The notes under the pieces: generated by a model
The model's database searches: none
What the model was told of the DNA's origin: nothing
Seen by the model: the letters and a program-made list of their open reading frames with translations, nothing else
Made by a program: the position numbers and the translations under genes
In this document: positions 55,879-64,000 of the stretch, piece after piece
Layout of the letters: each line of letters begins with the position of its first letter
How positions within the stretch are numbered: the first letter of the stretch is position 1
Source of the DNA: Phycisphaerales bacterium
GTDB lineage: Bacteria; Planctomycetota; Phycisphaerae; Phycisphaerales; SM1A02
Reading direction: 5' to 3'
DNA length: 64,000 bases
Assembly: GCA_009691785.1 (NCBI GenBank)
Contig: SIAM01000002.1
Span: forward strand, 33,434-97,433

Positions 55879-57276
55879 GTGAATGTTTCCAACACGCAAT
55901 CTTTCAACGCCGCAACAGAAGCCAACTTTGATGGCCTTGTTGGCATGACCCACAATTACGCCGGACTTGCCGCGGGAAACATGGCTAGCCAAAACAACGC
56001 GGGTTGTGTTTCAAACCCAAAGGCGGCGGCGCTGCAAGGCGTTGCAAAAATGGAGGCGGTTGCGGCGCTGGGCGTGGCGCAATGTTTTTTCCCGCCGCAA
56101 GAGCGCCCCGCCATATGGGCGCTGCGTGAACATGGCTTCACCGGCACCGACGCCAATATGCTTGCGCAAGCGCACGCCAACAAGCCGCACCTGTTGGCGC
56201 AATGTTGCAGCTCCAGTTTCATGTGGAGCGCCAACGCCGCAACCGTGGCGCCCGCGCAAGACACGCGCAACAAACGCACGCACGTGGTGGTTGCAAATTT
56301 AAAGTCCATGACACACCGCGCCATTGAGCCGCCATGCACGCGCGCCATGTTGAACGCGGTGTTGAGCGACCGTGCGCAATTTGAAATTCACACCGCGCTT
56401 GCCGCCAGCGCCGACATGGGCGACGAAGGCGCCGCCAATCACACGCGATTGTTTGACGCGGACAACGCCAGCCAGCCCGCCACACATTTCTTTGTGTATG
56501 GAGTGGACGCGGCCAATCCGCGGCTTCAACCAAAGATTCATCCAGCGCGGCAAACGCTGCAAGCCAGCCAGCGCGTGGCCGAAGTGTTGCAACTTGATCC
56601 CGCGCGCTGCGTGTTCGCGCAGCAACATCCAGACGCCATTGATCAAGGTGTTTTTCACAACGATGTTGTCGCGGTGGGCAATGCCTCAACGCTGCTCTAT
56701 CACCAAGATGCGTGGCTTGATCATGACCGAGTCCTGCACGCGCTTGCCCAGCGCGTTGGCAATTCATTTTGTCCCATCGCCGTGAGCCACGATGAACTCA
56801 CCGTTGCGGAGGCGGTGACCACCTATTTGTTCAACTCACAACTTGTCACAACGCCGGACGGCGCAATGACGCTGGTGTGTCCAAGCGAAGTGGAGCACCA
56901 CGAACGCGCCAGCGCCGTGGCTCGGCGCATTCAACAAGATCCGCGCAATTCAATTTCGCGCATCCTGTATATGGATGTGCGCGAAAGCATGCGCAACGGC
57001 GGCGGCCCAGCGTGTTTGCGCCTGCGCGTGCCGCTTGCGCCAACATCAAGTGAAAATAAGTTGGCGGGTATTCATGCGGGTTGCGTGTTCAACACCGCGC
57101 GCGCGGCGCAACTGCGCGCGTGGATTGAGCGTTGGTATCCAGAGGAACTCACGCCCGAAGATCTTGCGGATCCTAAACTTCTCATACGCAACCGCGACGC
57201 TCTTGACGCGCTCACGCAAGAACTGAAACTTGCGGCCATCTATCCATTTCAAGGCGTTTCGCCCTTGCAATCGTAA
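55879..57276 (+). CDS. astB: N-succinylarginine dihydrolase, isolated
   Basis: The 465-residue protein belongs to the guanidine-modifying superfamily. FDGLVGMTHNYAGLAAGN at the N-terminus, AADMGDEGAANHTRL-like sequence in the middle, VFHNDVVAVGN with the catalytic His and NGGGPACLRLRVPL with the nucleophilic Cys identify AstB. AstB splits N-succinylarginine to succinylornithine, ammonia and CO2. No astA, astC, astD or astE is nearby. The start is GTG 55879. It is somewhat longer than the enterobacterial enzyme. Confidence 0.92.
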   Translation: MNVSNTQSFNAATEANFDGLVGMTHNYAGLAAGNMASQNNAGCVSNPKAAALQGVAKMEAVAALGVAQCFFPPQERPAIWALREHGFTGTDANMLAQAHANKPHLLAQCCSSSFMWSANAATVAPAQDTRNKRTHVVVANLKSMTHRAIEPPCTRAMLNAVLSDRAQFEIHTALAASADMGDEGAANHTRLFDADNASQPATHFFVYGVDAANPRLQPKIHPARQTLQASQRVAEVLQLDPARCVFAQQHPDAIDQGVFHNDVVAVGNASTLLYHQDAWLDHDRVLHALAQRVGNSFCPIAVSHDELTVAEAVTTYLFNSQLVTTPDGAMTLVCPSEVEHHERASAVARRIQQDPRNSISRILYMDVRESMRNGGGPACLRLRVPLAPTSSENKLAGIHAGCVFNTARAAQLRAWIERWYPEELTPEDLADPKLLIRNRDALDALTQELKLAAIYPFQGVSPLQS

Positions 57277-57336
57277 AATAAAAACTTCGCCAACCACGCG
57301 TCACAACAGCCGTGCCCTCGTTATCATTCCACCTCC

Positions 57337-57975
57337 ATGTCGACGCAATCGATTCAATTACCGCACGAAGTTCTATCTTCAATCATTCGCTCCAACACCA
57401 ATTCCACGAGTTACCAACGAACTCGCGAGATGACCATTGACGAGTTGCTGCTCGAAAATCGCGTCGTCTTCTTGATTGGAGAAATTGGTCCGTCAAGCGC
57501 CGCCCGCGTCATGATGCAAATGTTGTATCTCGATAGCCAGAAGCGCGGCCAAGACATCAACTTCTACATCAACACTCCAGGTGGCGATGTGGATGAGACG
57601 CTGGCCATTTACGACACCATGCAATTTATCTCCAGCGAAGTTTCCACCTACTGCATTGGGCGCGCGTACTCAGGCGGCGCGTTGCTGCTGGCGGCTGGCC
57701 AACCCAAGAAGCGCTACATATTGCCCAACGCCAAGGTCATGATTCATCAACCTTCTGGCGGAGTTGGTGGCCAAACATCCGACATTCAAATTCAAGCGGA
57801 GCAAATCATCAAGGACAAGCGCGCGCTGAATGAAATTTTGGCGCGCCACACTGGCAACCCTGTTGAACGCGTCGCCAAAGACGGCGAGCGCGACAAGTTC
57901 TTCAATGCGACTGAAGCCAAGGCGTACGGTTTGGTGGACGAGATCGCCTCGTTCCCCGACAAGTCCAAAAAATAA
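57337..57975 (+). CDS. clpP: ATP-dependent Clp protease proteolytic subunit, first copy
   Basis: The 212-residue protein has the ClpP fold with a complete triad: Ser112 in CIGRAYSGGALLL, His137 in VMIHQPSGG and Asp186 in DGERDKFFNATEAKAYGLVD. The residues around Ser are unusual (YSGG for the common ASMG). The N-terminus lacks the YDIYSRLL processing motif. It is followed 78 bases later by a second clpP, and the two products may form a mixed tetradecamer. Confidence 0.93.
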   Translation: MSTQSIQLPHEVLSSIIRSNTNSTSYQRTREMTIDELLLENRVVFLIGEIGPSSAARVMMQMLYLDSQKRGQDINFYINTPGGDVDETLAIYDTMQFISSEVSTYCIGRAYSGGALLLAAGQPKKRYILPNAKVMIHQPSGGVGGQTSDIQIQAEQIIKDKRALNEILARHTGNPVERVAKDGERDKFFNATEAKAYGLVDEIASFPDKSKK

Positions 57976-58053
57976 TTGAAGCCGTGATTGCAGATGTGAT
58001 TGACAAACTGATCTGATTTCCAAAACCTACACAAACAACGAGATCCCCCGACC

Positions 58054-58662
58054 ATGACACTTGTTCCAATCGTGATTGAAAAAACCGGACGCGGCGAACG
58101 CGCGTATGACATTTACAGCCGCCTGCTCAACGACCGAATTATTTTCGTGGGCGGTCAAGTCAGCGACATGATGGCCAACTTGGTCGTGGCGCAGTTGCTG
58201 TTCCTGGCCAACGAGGATCAGAAGTCCGACATTCACTTGTATGTCAACAGTCCAGGCGGCAGCGTGACCGCGGGCCTTGGAATTGTGGACACCATGAATT
58301 TTATTCCGTGCAACATTTGCACCTACATCATTGGTCAAGCCGCCAGCATGGGTTCGGTCATCGCCTGCAGCGGCACAAAGGGCAAGCGTTTCGCGCTGCC
58401 CAACGCGGAAAATTTAATGCATCAGCCACTGATCGCTGGTGTGCTTGAAGGTCAAGCCACCGATCTTGAGATTGAGGCGCGCCACATTCTTCGCATGCGC
58501 AACCAGTTGTACGCAATTTATTCCAAGGCCACGGGTCGCAGCGAGGAACAAATCGCCGAGGACTGTGAACGCAACAACTGGCTCACTTCTCCAGAAATGT
58601 TGAAGTATGGCTTGATTGACAGCGTGCTTGATAAATTGCAAATTCGTCCGCCCGCAGCCTAA
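58054..58662 (+). CDS. clpP: ATP-dependent Clp protease proteolytic subunit, second copy with altered triad
   Basis: The 202-residue protein has the standard N-terminus [18 protein letters not shown] and hydrophobic-pocket residues. Ser98 (GQAASMGS) and His123 (LMHQPLIAG) are present, but the residue at the catalytic Asp position is Asn174 ([13 protein letters not shown], aligning to TERDRFLSAPEAV). The same Asp-to-Asn change is known in Listeria ClpP1, which is active only in a mixed complex. So this copy may depend on the first ClpP for activity. Confidence 0.94.
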   Translation: MTLVPIVIEKTGRGERAYDIYSRLLNDRIIFVGGQVSDMMANLVVAQLLFLANEDQKSDIHLYVNSPGGSVTAGLGIVDTMNFIPCNICTYIIGQAASMGSVIACSGTKGKRFALPNAENLMHQPLIAGVLEGQATDLEIEARHILRMRNQLYAIYSKATGRSEEQIAEDCERNNWLTSPEMLKYGLIDSVLDKLQIRPPAA

Positions 58663-58719
58663 TTGCGATTGATCTGAATAAATTTCACGCGTGAATAAAT
58701 CCGCCGCAAGGTCAAGGAA

Positions 58720-59400
58720 TTATTCCATGTCCGCGAATGTGCCAGGATTATATTTCCACCAACACCACTGGACCACGAACGTGCTAACCAATCCTAAAAC
58801 AACCCCGACAATCACATCCGTAAGATGGTGATTCAGCGAGACAATTCGATTCATTGCAACCAGTGCGACCAGCACCAATGCCACGGGAAATATTTTTGGC
58901 CAGCGCAAAATTAAAACCGTAGCCACCGCGCAAATTGTGGACGCGTGTCCAGAAGGAAATGCAAAACTTCCGCCATCGGGTATCACGCCTTGCCAGTTTG
59001 GGCGGTTGCGCATGAAAATAAATTTCACAAGATTGACCACGACACCGCTGAGGGCAATCGAAAGGCAGGCAAAACCCGCCCAAGCGACAATATCTCGGCG
59101 CTTGCAAAGAAAGCCAATCAGAATAAATGACCCCGAAACACACAACCATGGCAACGCGTCACCTAAAATTCCTATGGATCGCAGAAATGCCCATTGCGCT
59201 ATCTCTTGCTCATTTGATTTGCCCAACAATTGTTGATCAAAATAAATCCAGGACACCAGAACCACCGGCATTGTTCCCACAAGAATGCCCGCGACCAGCG
59301 CCCTGCCCCACGCCGTTGCAAGCAGCGGTTTCAAACGCAACGATTCGCCAACATACTCTGGCCGCAACTCGCTTTGTGTATATGGTTCAATGAAAGACAT
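58720..59400 (-). CDS. PAP2-superfamily membrane phosphatase
   Basis: The 226-residue protein has about five or six hydrophobic helices. The three PAP2 motifs are KFIFMRNRP (Lys-Arg-Pro), FPSGHAST and MNRIVSLNHHLTDVIVG (Arg, His and Asp). Such enzymes dephosphorylate lipids such as phosphatidic acid or undecaprenyl diphosphate. The substrate cannot be fixed from sequence. It is convergent with clpP (second copy). Confidence 0.88.
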   Translation of the reverse strand: MSFIEPYTQSELRPEYVGESLRLKPLLATAWGRALVAGILVGTMPVVLVSWIYFDQQLLGKSNEQEIAQWAFLRSIGILGDALPWLCVSGSFILIGFLCKRRDIVAWAGFACLSIALSGVVVNLVKFIFMRNRPNWQGVIPDGGSFAFPSGHASTICAVATVLILRWPKIFPVALVLVALVAMNRIVSLNHHLTDVIVGVVLGLVSTFVVQWCWWKYNPGTFADME

Positions 59401-59502
59401 GGGTATGAATCAGCGCCAAAGATGTAAAATGCAATTGGACAAGAGTTGAGGCATGTGCGTAATCATACAAAATGTACATTTAATCTCCCCTATGATGCGC
59501 CC

Positions 59503-60531
59503 ATGAGTGATTCCAACGATGCGCAGCGCTCAATTGATATGTTTCGTGCGGATTTTGCGCGGGTGAAATCCGAAGTTCTTAAAGTGATCGTTGGACAAAC
59601 CAATGTTGTGGATGGCGTGCTCATCGCCTTGTTCGCGGGCGGACATGTGCTGCTTGAAGGCGTTCCAGGACTTGGAAAAACGCTTCTCATTCGCACGCTT
59701 AGCCAGGCGCTTCAACTTAAATTTGGCCGTATTCAATTCACCCCCGATCTCATGCCCGCCGATGTCACAGGCACCACCATCGTGGTCGAAAGCGAACACG
59801 GCCGCGACTTTCAATTTCGCAAGGGTCCCATCTTCGCGCAAATTCTTTTGGCCGACGAAATAAATCGCGCCACGCCCAAGACGCAAAGTTCACTGCTTGA
59901 AGCCATGCAAGAACGCAGCGTGACTGTTGGAGGAGTGACGCACCCGCTTGAGCCGCCCTTCCTGGTCATGGCCACGCAAAATCCAATTGAGCAAGAGGGA
60001 ACATATCCCTTGCCAGAGGCGCAACTGGATAGATTCTTTTTCAAGTTGCTTGTGGGCTATAGCTCACGCGCTGAACTCACCACTATTTTGGAGCGAACCA
60101 CAAGTGGCGTGGAAGCCAAAGTGGAGGCGGTGCTTGGCGCGGAACAAATCATTGCGTATCAAAAGTTGGTGCGCAAAGTGCGCGTGGATGCGGCCGTGCA
60201 GGATTACGCGGTGCGCCTCACGTTGGCCACGCATCCAAAGAGTGAATTTGCCACGCCCATGGTGAATCAATTCGTGCGCTTTGGCGCCAGTCCGCGCGCC
60301 GCGCAAGCGCTAATTTTGGCGGGCAAAGTGAATGCTTTGCTTGCGGGTCGCGCGCAGGTGGCCTTTGAAGATGTGCGCCCCGCGCTGCTGCCGGCCATGC
60401 GCCATCGCATGTTGCTCAACTTTGAGGCCGAGGCCGAGGGCCGAACCGCCGATGGTATTTTAGAAAATCTTCTTGAGACCACTCCCGCCGACATTCGTTC
60501 TGAAACTCAAACCGTAGGAAGCAAAAAATAA
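59503..60531 (+). CDS. MoxR-family AAA+ ATPase
   Basis: From ATG 59503 the protein is 342 residues. The Walker A is LEGVPGLGKTLLIRTL, Walker B is LADEINRATPKTQSSLLEAMQE, and the sensor and finger regions include FLVMATQNPIEQEGTYPLPEAQLDRF, all typical of MoxR. MoxR proteins act as chaperones with DUF58 or VWA partners. Here the next gene is instead a predicted outer-membrane barrel, one base overlapping. The track start 59446 adds an unlikely 19 residues. Confidence 0.94.
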   Translation: MSDSNDAQRSIDMFRADFARVKSEVLKVIVGQTNVVDGVLIALFAGGHVLLEGVPGLGKTLLIRTLSQALQLKFGRIQFTPDLMPADVTGTTIVVESEHGRDFQFRKGPIFAQILLADEINRATPKTQSSLLEAMQERSVTVGGVTHPLEPPFLVMATQNPIEQEGTYPLPEAQLDRFFFKLLVGYSSRAELTTILERTTSGVEAKVEAVLGAEQIIAYQKLVRKVRVDAAVQDYAVRLTLATHPKSEFATPMVNQFVRFGASPRAAQALILAGKVNALLAGRAQVAFEDVRPALLPAMRHRMLLNFEAEAEGRTADGILENLLETTPADIRSETQTVGSKK

Positions 60532-61577
60532 TGCGTAACTGTATGTACTTTACCGCTTTTACCTTGTTGACTGGCTCCGCCCTTGCGCAAAATATTGGCG
60601 GCGACAACAAGTCCGCGCCAAAGACGCCAGCCGCAGTTGCGCCAGCAACTACGACAACGCAATCACCAACTCCTTCAACAACTCCCCCCGATGTAAATTC
60701 AGCGACGGTGACAACGCCAGCCACCACGCCTCCCGCGCCGCCAACTGAAAAGCCCAACAACCATATAAAAATATCCGGTGGCTACAGCCATCAATTCAAT
60801 ACATCCATTGAAGGCAGTGGCTCCTATACCGCCGACCGCGCGTACTTTGGAATTTCAAGTCGCCACACGCTTACGGAAACTGTCACGCTTTCGGTCGGTG
60901 TTGCCTATGAATACGACTACTACAACTTCACGGGCAACAGCGTGTTTGCCTTGGCCGCTTGGAACAATGTGGAAACGCTTGGCATTCTTCCGCGCTTTGA
61001 CATAAAACTCAATGATCACTGGTCCGTCGGCGCCGCGCCAGTGCTGCAAATGTCAGGCGAATCCAACGCCAGCGCTGGCAAGACCATCACCGGCGGCGCG
61101 TTGGTGAATTTCCGTTACGCCTTTGACGAGACGCATGTGCTTGGACTTGGCTTGTTGGCCAAGGGTCAATTGAATAATTCCGTGCTTGTGGTTCCAGTTC
61201 CAATTGTTGATTGGGAAATTAAAAAAGGTTTACGAATTTCCAATGTGCGCGGACCTGAGGCGAATCCATTTGTGGGGTTGGAACTTGTGCAGGAACTTTC
61301 AACGCAGTTCAATGCGGCGCTTGGCGGCGCTTGGGAATATCGAATGTTTCGCCTTGACGACAGCGCTCCCCTTGCCAATGGCGCTGGAGTGGAACAGCAA
61401 ATCACTTTGTATGGACGACTTGAGTGGAAACCTGTTCCACAGTTTCGCGTTGATTTTATAGCGGGCGCGTCCGTTATGAATCAATTGAAATTGTATGACA
61501 GTTCCAACAATTTCATCGGCAGCGAGGATGGCGGAACATCGCTTGTGCTTGGCGTATTCGCTAGTTATAAATTTTAA
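60531..61577 (+). CDS. Predicted outer-membrane beta-barrel protein, unknown
   Basis: The 348-residue protein has a signal peptide ending GSALA-QN, then about 60 residues of Ala/Thr/Pro-rich spacer, then a beta-rich domain with alternating patterns ending in Phe (LGVFASYKF), as in outer-membrane barrels. It resembles the DUF6268 type by general look; I did not confirm this. The ATG overlaps the last base of the moxR stop (TAATG), so translation is coupled. Confidence 0.75.
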   Translation: MRNCMYFTAFTLLTGSALAQNIGGDNKSAPKTPAAVAPATTTTQSPTPSTTPPDVNSATVTTPATTPPAPPTEKPNNHIKISGGYSHQFNTSIEGSGSYTADRAYFGISSRHTLTETVTLSVGVAYEYDYYNFTGNSVFALAAWNNVETLGILPRFDIKLNDHWSVGAAPVLQMSGESNASAGKTITGGALVNFRYAFDETHVLGLGLLAKGQLNNSVLVVPVPIVDWEIKKGLRISNVRGPEANPFVGLELVQELSTQFNAALGGAWEYRMFRLDDSAPLANGAGVEQQITLYGRLEWKPVPQFRVDFIAGASVMNQLKLYDSSNNFIGSEDGGTSLVLGVFASYKF

Positions 61578-61630
61578 CGCGCGCGTGTTGATCGCCGAGC
61601 CCGCGCACCGGCGCCAACATGGTGGCACAA

Positions 61631-61722
61631 GCAGTCCGTGTTTGAACAAGAGCGCAGTCCGTGTTTGAACAAGAGCGCAGTCCGTGTTTGAACAAGAGCG
61701 CAGTCCGTTTCTGAACGCGAGC
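61631..61722. repeat. 23-bp tandem repeat, four copies
   Basis: The unit GCAGTCCGTGTTTGAACAAGAGC occurs three times exactly and a fourth time with a few changes (GTTTCTGAACGCGAGC end). It fills most of the 149-base convergent gap between the barrel-protein gene and dapL and ends just before the dapL stop. No spacers separate the copies, so it is not CRISPR. Confidence 0.95.
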
Positions 61723-61726
61723 GCAG

Positions 61727-62977
61727 TTAGCGCTTTGAAGCCACCGCGCTCAGCAAGGCAAGACGTCGTCCTGCTTCCTCAACATTGGCGCGCGAATTAA
61801 ACGCGCTCACGCGCACAAATCCTTCGCCACAATTTCCAAAGCCCGCGCCAGGAGTTGTGACCAACTGCGCTTCTCTCAGCAGTAAATCAAACGCGTCCCA
61901 ACTTGAAAGACCAGCCGGACATTTCAGCCACACATACGGCGCGTTCTGACCGCCCCACACTTGAAGCCCTTGCGCGGCGATGGCTTTGCGAAGAATGGCG
62001 GCGTTGGCCAAATAGAAATCGCACAGCGCCGTTATTTGCTTTTGCCCATCAGGCGTGCACAACGCGGCCACGGCTTTTTGCACCGGCCAACTCACGCCAT
62101 TGCTGCATGTGCTCCATCGGCGCGACCACAAATCGTGAAATGCAATTCGCTTGCCGTCGCGAGTGCGTCCAGTCAATTCTTTTGGCACAACAGTAAAGCC
62201 ACATCGAAGCCCCGTGAATCCGCCATTTTTAGAGAAGCTGCGAAATTCCACCGCGCATTTTTTTGCGCCCGGAATTTCAAAAATACTGCGCGGCATGTCG
62301 CCGTCGCGAATGTACGCCTCATACGCGGCGTCAAACAAAATCAGCGTGTCATTGCTTACAGCCCAGTTCACCCAGCGCGTCAGCGAGTCGCGATTCATGG
62401 CCGACCCAGTTGGATTATTAGGCGAACACAAATACGCCACATCCACTTGTTGCGAAGGCGGCTCTGGAACAAATCCATTTTCGGGCGTGGCATTCATGTA
62501 CACCAAGCCTTCGTAACGGCCGTCTTTCATTGCGCCGGTGTTGCCAGCCATGACGTTGGTGTCCACATACACCGGATACACCGGATCAGGAACCGCGATC
62601 ACATTTCCACTGCCAAGCAATTCCAAAAAGTGGCTGGCGTCCGGCTTGCTTCCATCGGAAAGAAAAATTTCGCCGTCGGCAATGTCAACGCCGCGATCAC
62701 GGAACATGCTTTGGGCAATCGCCGCGCGCACAAACTCGTGACCAGTCGCAGGTCCATAGCCCTGAAAGCGCTCGCGAACAGCCAAATCCTCGGCACCTTC
62801 ACGCAGCGCCGCCACGGCCACTTCTGGAAGCGGCTCGGTGACATCGCCAATGCCACAGCGAATCACCTTCTTCGCCAACTCTGGATTGGCGTCGCAAAAC
62901 ACCTTCACGCGCCGCGCGATTTCAGGAAACAAATAGCCCGCGCTTAATTTCAAAAAGTTTTCATTGATCCACGCCAT
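61727..62977 (-). CDS. dapL: LL-diaminopimelate aminotransferase
   Basis: DapL converts tetrahydrodipicolinate directly to LL-diaminopimelate in lysine and peptidoglycan synthesis. The 416-residue protein has RRVKVFCDANPELAKKVIR and GIGDVTEPLPE at the N-terminus, YLCSPNNPTGSAMNR, and the PLP Lys250 in FRSFSKNGGFTGLRCGF, all characteristic of DapL rather than general aspartate aminotransferases. The pathway is used by plants, chlamydiae, planctomycetes and several other bacterial groups. Confidence 0.95.
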   Translation of the reverse strand: MAWINENFLKLSAGYLFPEIARRVKVFCDANPELAKKVIRCGIGDVTEPLPEVAVAALREGAEDLAVRERFQGYGPATGHEFVRAAIAQSMFRDRGVDIADGEIFLSDGSKPDASHFLELLGSGNVIAVPDPVYPVYVDTNVMAGNTGAMKDGRYEGLVYMNATPENGFVPEPPSQQVDVAYLCSPNNPTGSAMNRDSLTRWVNWAVSNDTLILFDAAYEAYIRDGDMPRSIFEIPGAKKCAVEFRSFSKNGGFTGLRCGFTVVPKELTGRTRDGKRIAFHDLWSRRWSTCSNGVSWPVQKAVAALCTPDGQKQITALCDFYLANAAILRKAIAAQGLQVWGGQNAPYVWLKCPAGLSSWDAFDLLLREAQLVTTPGAGFGNCGEGFVRVSAFNSRANVEEAGRRLALLSAVASKR

Positions 62978-63001
62978 GAAATCACATTACCTTATGAATG
63001 C

Positions 63002-63643
63002 TCAGCCAGAACCAACCGAAGCCGTGGCTTTGCGCAAACGAACCGCAAGTGCTGGCGGCAGATTTGCCATGACAAGTTGCTGGCGCCCCTCATGCGCCTT
63101 GAACAACTCGCGGCGAATTCCGCGGATTTCCTTCAGTTGCTTCTTTCCCTTGAAGCCCACCAGAGTTCCTTTGATCACGCGCACTCCGACGTATTCAAAG
63201 TACACCAACTCGCCGCCGTCAATCAACAAGTCCATCAGGTCCTTGAAGATAGCCCGCACAAGCGTGGGCGGAAAATTATTAAATGGCAACCCACACACGA
63301 TCAAGTCGTAGTTTCCGTCCAGTTGCGCGTCCTCAATTTTTCCCTGATGCAACTCAACATGGATTTTTGAATGCGACCTTCGAAATGGCCCCAGGATTTT
63401 TTTCTCAAGGGCGTCGCAAAAAAGTTCGTTCATTTCCACAACGTCCAAGTGGTCGCCCGCGCGCAAATCTTTCAGCAATTTCTTTGTGAAGGGGCCAGTG
63501 CCTGGACCAACTTCAAGCACGCGCCGCTTGCCAATCCGCGCGGTTAGTCCCTTGGTCATGGCGCTAGCAAGCGCGGAACTGCTGGGCCACACGCTGCCGG
63601 TGTTTTTAATATCTCGAAAAGCTTCGCGGACAAATTTCAACAT
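63002..63643 (-). CDS. Class I SAM methyltransferase, phospholipid N-methyltransferase-like
   Basis: The 213-residue protein has motif I VLEVGPGTGPFTKKLL and a VWPSSSALASAMT segment before it, with GLPFNNFPPTLV after, a pattern of the PmtA/KsgA-related group. PmtA methylates phosphatidylethanolamine, which would fit with the psd gene elsewhere in the window. An rRNA dimethyladenosine transferase is less likely because of length and missing motifs. It lies 24 bases before dapL on the same strand. Confidence 0.8.
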   Translation of the reverse strand: MLKFVREAFRDIKNTGSVWPSSSALASAMTKGLTARIGKRRVLEVGPGTGPFTKKLLKDLRAGDHLDVVEMNELFCDALEKKILGPFRRSHSKIHVELHQGKIEDAQLDGNYDLIVCGLPFNNFPPTLVRAIFKDLMDLLIDGGELVYFEYVGVRVIKGTLVGFKGKKQLKEIRGIRRELFKAHEGRQQLVMANLPPALAVRLRKATASVGSG

Positions 63644-63673
63644 ATCGCTGCAAGTCTACCTAAAGCGCCGCTC

Positions 63674-64000
63674 TTATAATTGCGGCGCGAACACTTCATT
63701 GCCCTTGAGGCTCAAGGCGAAGCCGGCGAAAATTTCGGCGATCTGCTCCAAATCTTTCAGCGCCGTCATTTCAACCGTGGTGTGCATGTAGCGAATGGGC
63801 AAACTCACCAAACCGCTGGCAATTCCGCCGCCTTTGATGAAAATAGCGTCGGTGTCCGTGCCCGTGCGACCCGCCGCGCCGCCCCGCTGCACCACAATAT
63901 TCTTAGCCTTGGCCACCTCAAATATGCGCGCTGTCACTTCTGGTTGCGAGGCGCCTCCCACGGAAACTTTTGGACCACCGCCCAATTTAAAATGTCCATG
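63674..64000 (-). CDS. M42-family aminopeptidase, C-terminal part (cut by window edge)
   Basis: Only the C-terminal 108 residues lie in the window; the frame continues past base 64000 (HGHFKLGGGPKV). GRTGTDTDAIFIKGGGIASGLVSLPIRYMHTTVEM contains the M42 signature with the metal-binding His. M42 peptidases are cytoplasmic tetrahedral aminopeptidases of TET or glutamyl type. It is upstream of the methyltransferase gene on the same strand. Confidence 0.88.
   Translation of the reverse strand, partial: HGHFKLGGGPKVSVGGASQPEVTARIFEVAKAKNIVVQRGGAAGRTGTDTDAIFIKGGGIASGLVSLPIRYMHTTVEMTALKDLEQIAEIFAGFALSLKGNEVFAPQL

Noticed and set aside
58684-58695. Terminator at the TTCACGCGTGAA palindrome
   Set aside because: The perfect part is only 12 bases with no loop and no T-run; it lies in a convergent gap but is too weak to call.
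61631-61722. CRISPR array
   Set aside because: Copies are directly adjacent with no spacers and no cas genes are nearby.
61961-62947. 328-residue plus-strand ORF
   Set aside because: It is antisense to dapL, whose motifs are unmistakable. The composition is Arg/His/Ile-rich with no family resemblance, a typical shadow.

Overview
The window reads as ordinary chromosomal DNA of a Gram-negative bacterium of roughly balanced GC content. I place it in the Planctomycetota, probably near Phycisphaerae. This is an inference from several signs: a planctomycete-style c-type cytochrome domain (CxxCH plus HMPPKG) on a DUF2231-like membrane protein; a protein with an excisionase-like N-terminus, an acidic middle and two C-terminal membrane helices; a DapL-type lysine branch; a tandem ClpP pair; a DUF1573 protein; lipopolysaccharide core genes; and frequent absence of strong Shine-Dalgarno sites. 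I saw no insertion sequence, prophage, CRISPR array or rRNA.

Layout. 1-6264 is a fatty-acid synthesis operon (plsX, fabH, fabD, a lipoprotein, fabG, acpP, fabF), and its fabG apparently starts at ATC. 6292-9515 holds a GH15 glucoamylase-like enzyme and a cobalamin-binding sensor with the CarH-type W-x9-EH motif. 9567-17531 holds PhoH/PIN, a Bax-inhibitor protein, a Nif3-like protein, a ROK kinase, gatC-gatA, a lipoprotein and mutY. 17618-19585 holds the acidic membrane protein and phosphatidylserine decarboxylase. 19574-26824 is a long minus-strand run: an MsrB-MsrA fusion, M28 peptidase, DUF1573 protein, metallophosphoesterase, tsaB and a pseudo-receiver/GAF-like protein. 26897-28770 holds an FG-GAP-like lipoprotein, tRNA-Ser, tRNA-Pro and a terminator.

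29191-34370 holds truB, which overlaps a minus-strand envelope and lipid run (Kdo-kinase-like, heptosyltransferase-like, accA, DksA-like, lspA) at its 3' end. 34420-39018 holds proC, an ABC exporter pair, a lipoprotein and an orphan nuoC. 39015-43269 holds an HD-GYP phosphodiesterase, tRNA-Arg, a TauE/SafE permease and the repeat-bearing cytochrome. 43270-43646 is the only gene-free stretch over 300 bp and holds a strong minus-strand structured-RNA candidate. 43647-49687 holds dinB, a HEPN-like protein, paired crcB genes, chrA, a cation diffusion facilitator and a tandem Usp protein. 49703-55807 is a minus-strand run of holA, kup and a DevBCA-type exporter. 55879-64000 holds an orphan astB, two clpP genes, a PAP2 phosphatase, a MoxR ATPase with a beta-barrel protein, a 23-bp tandem repeat, dapL, a PmtA-like methyltransferase and the 3' part of an M42 aminopeptidase.

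Most genes are housekeeping. The least explained signals are the structured RNA at 43396-43571, the ATC start of fabG, the second ClpP with Asn in place of the catalytic Asp, the HTH-less B12 photosensor-like protein, and the three local tandem repeats.
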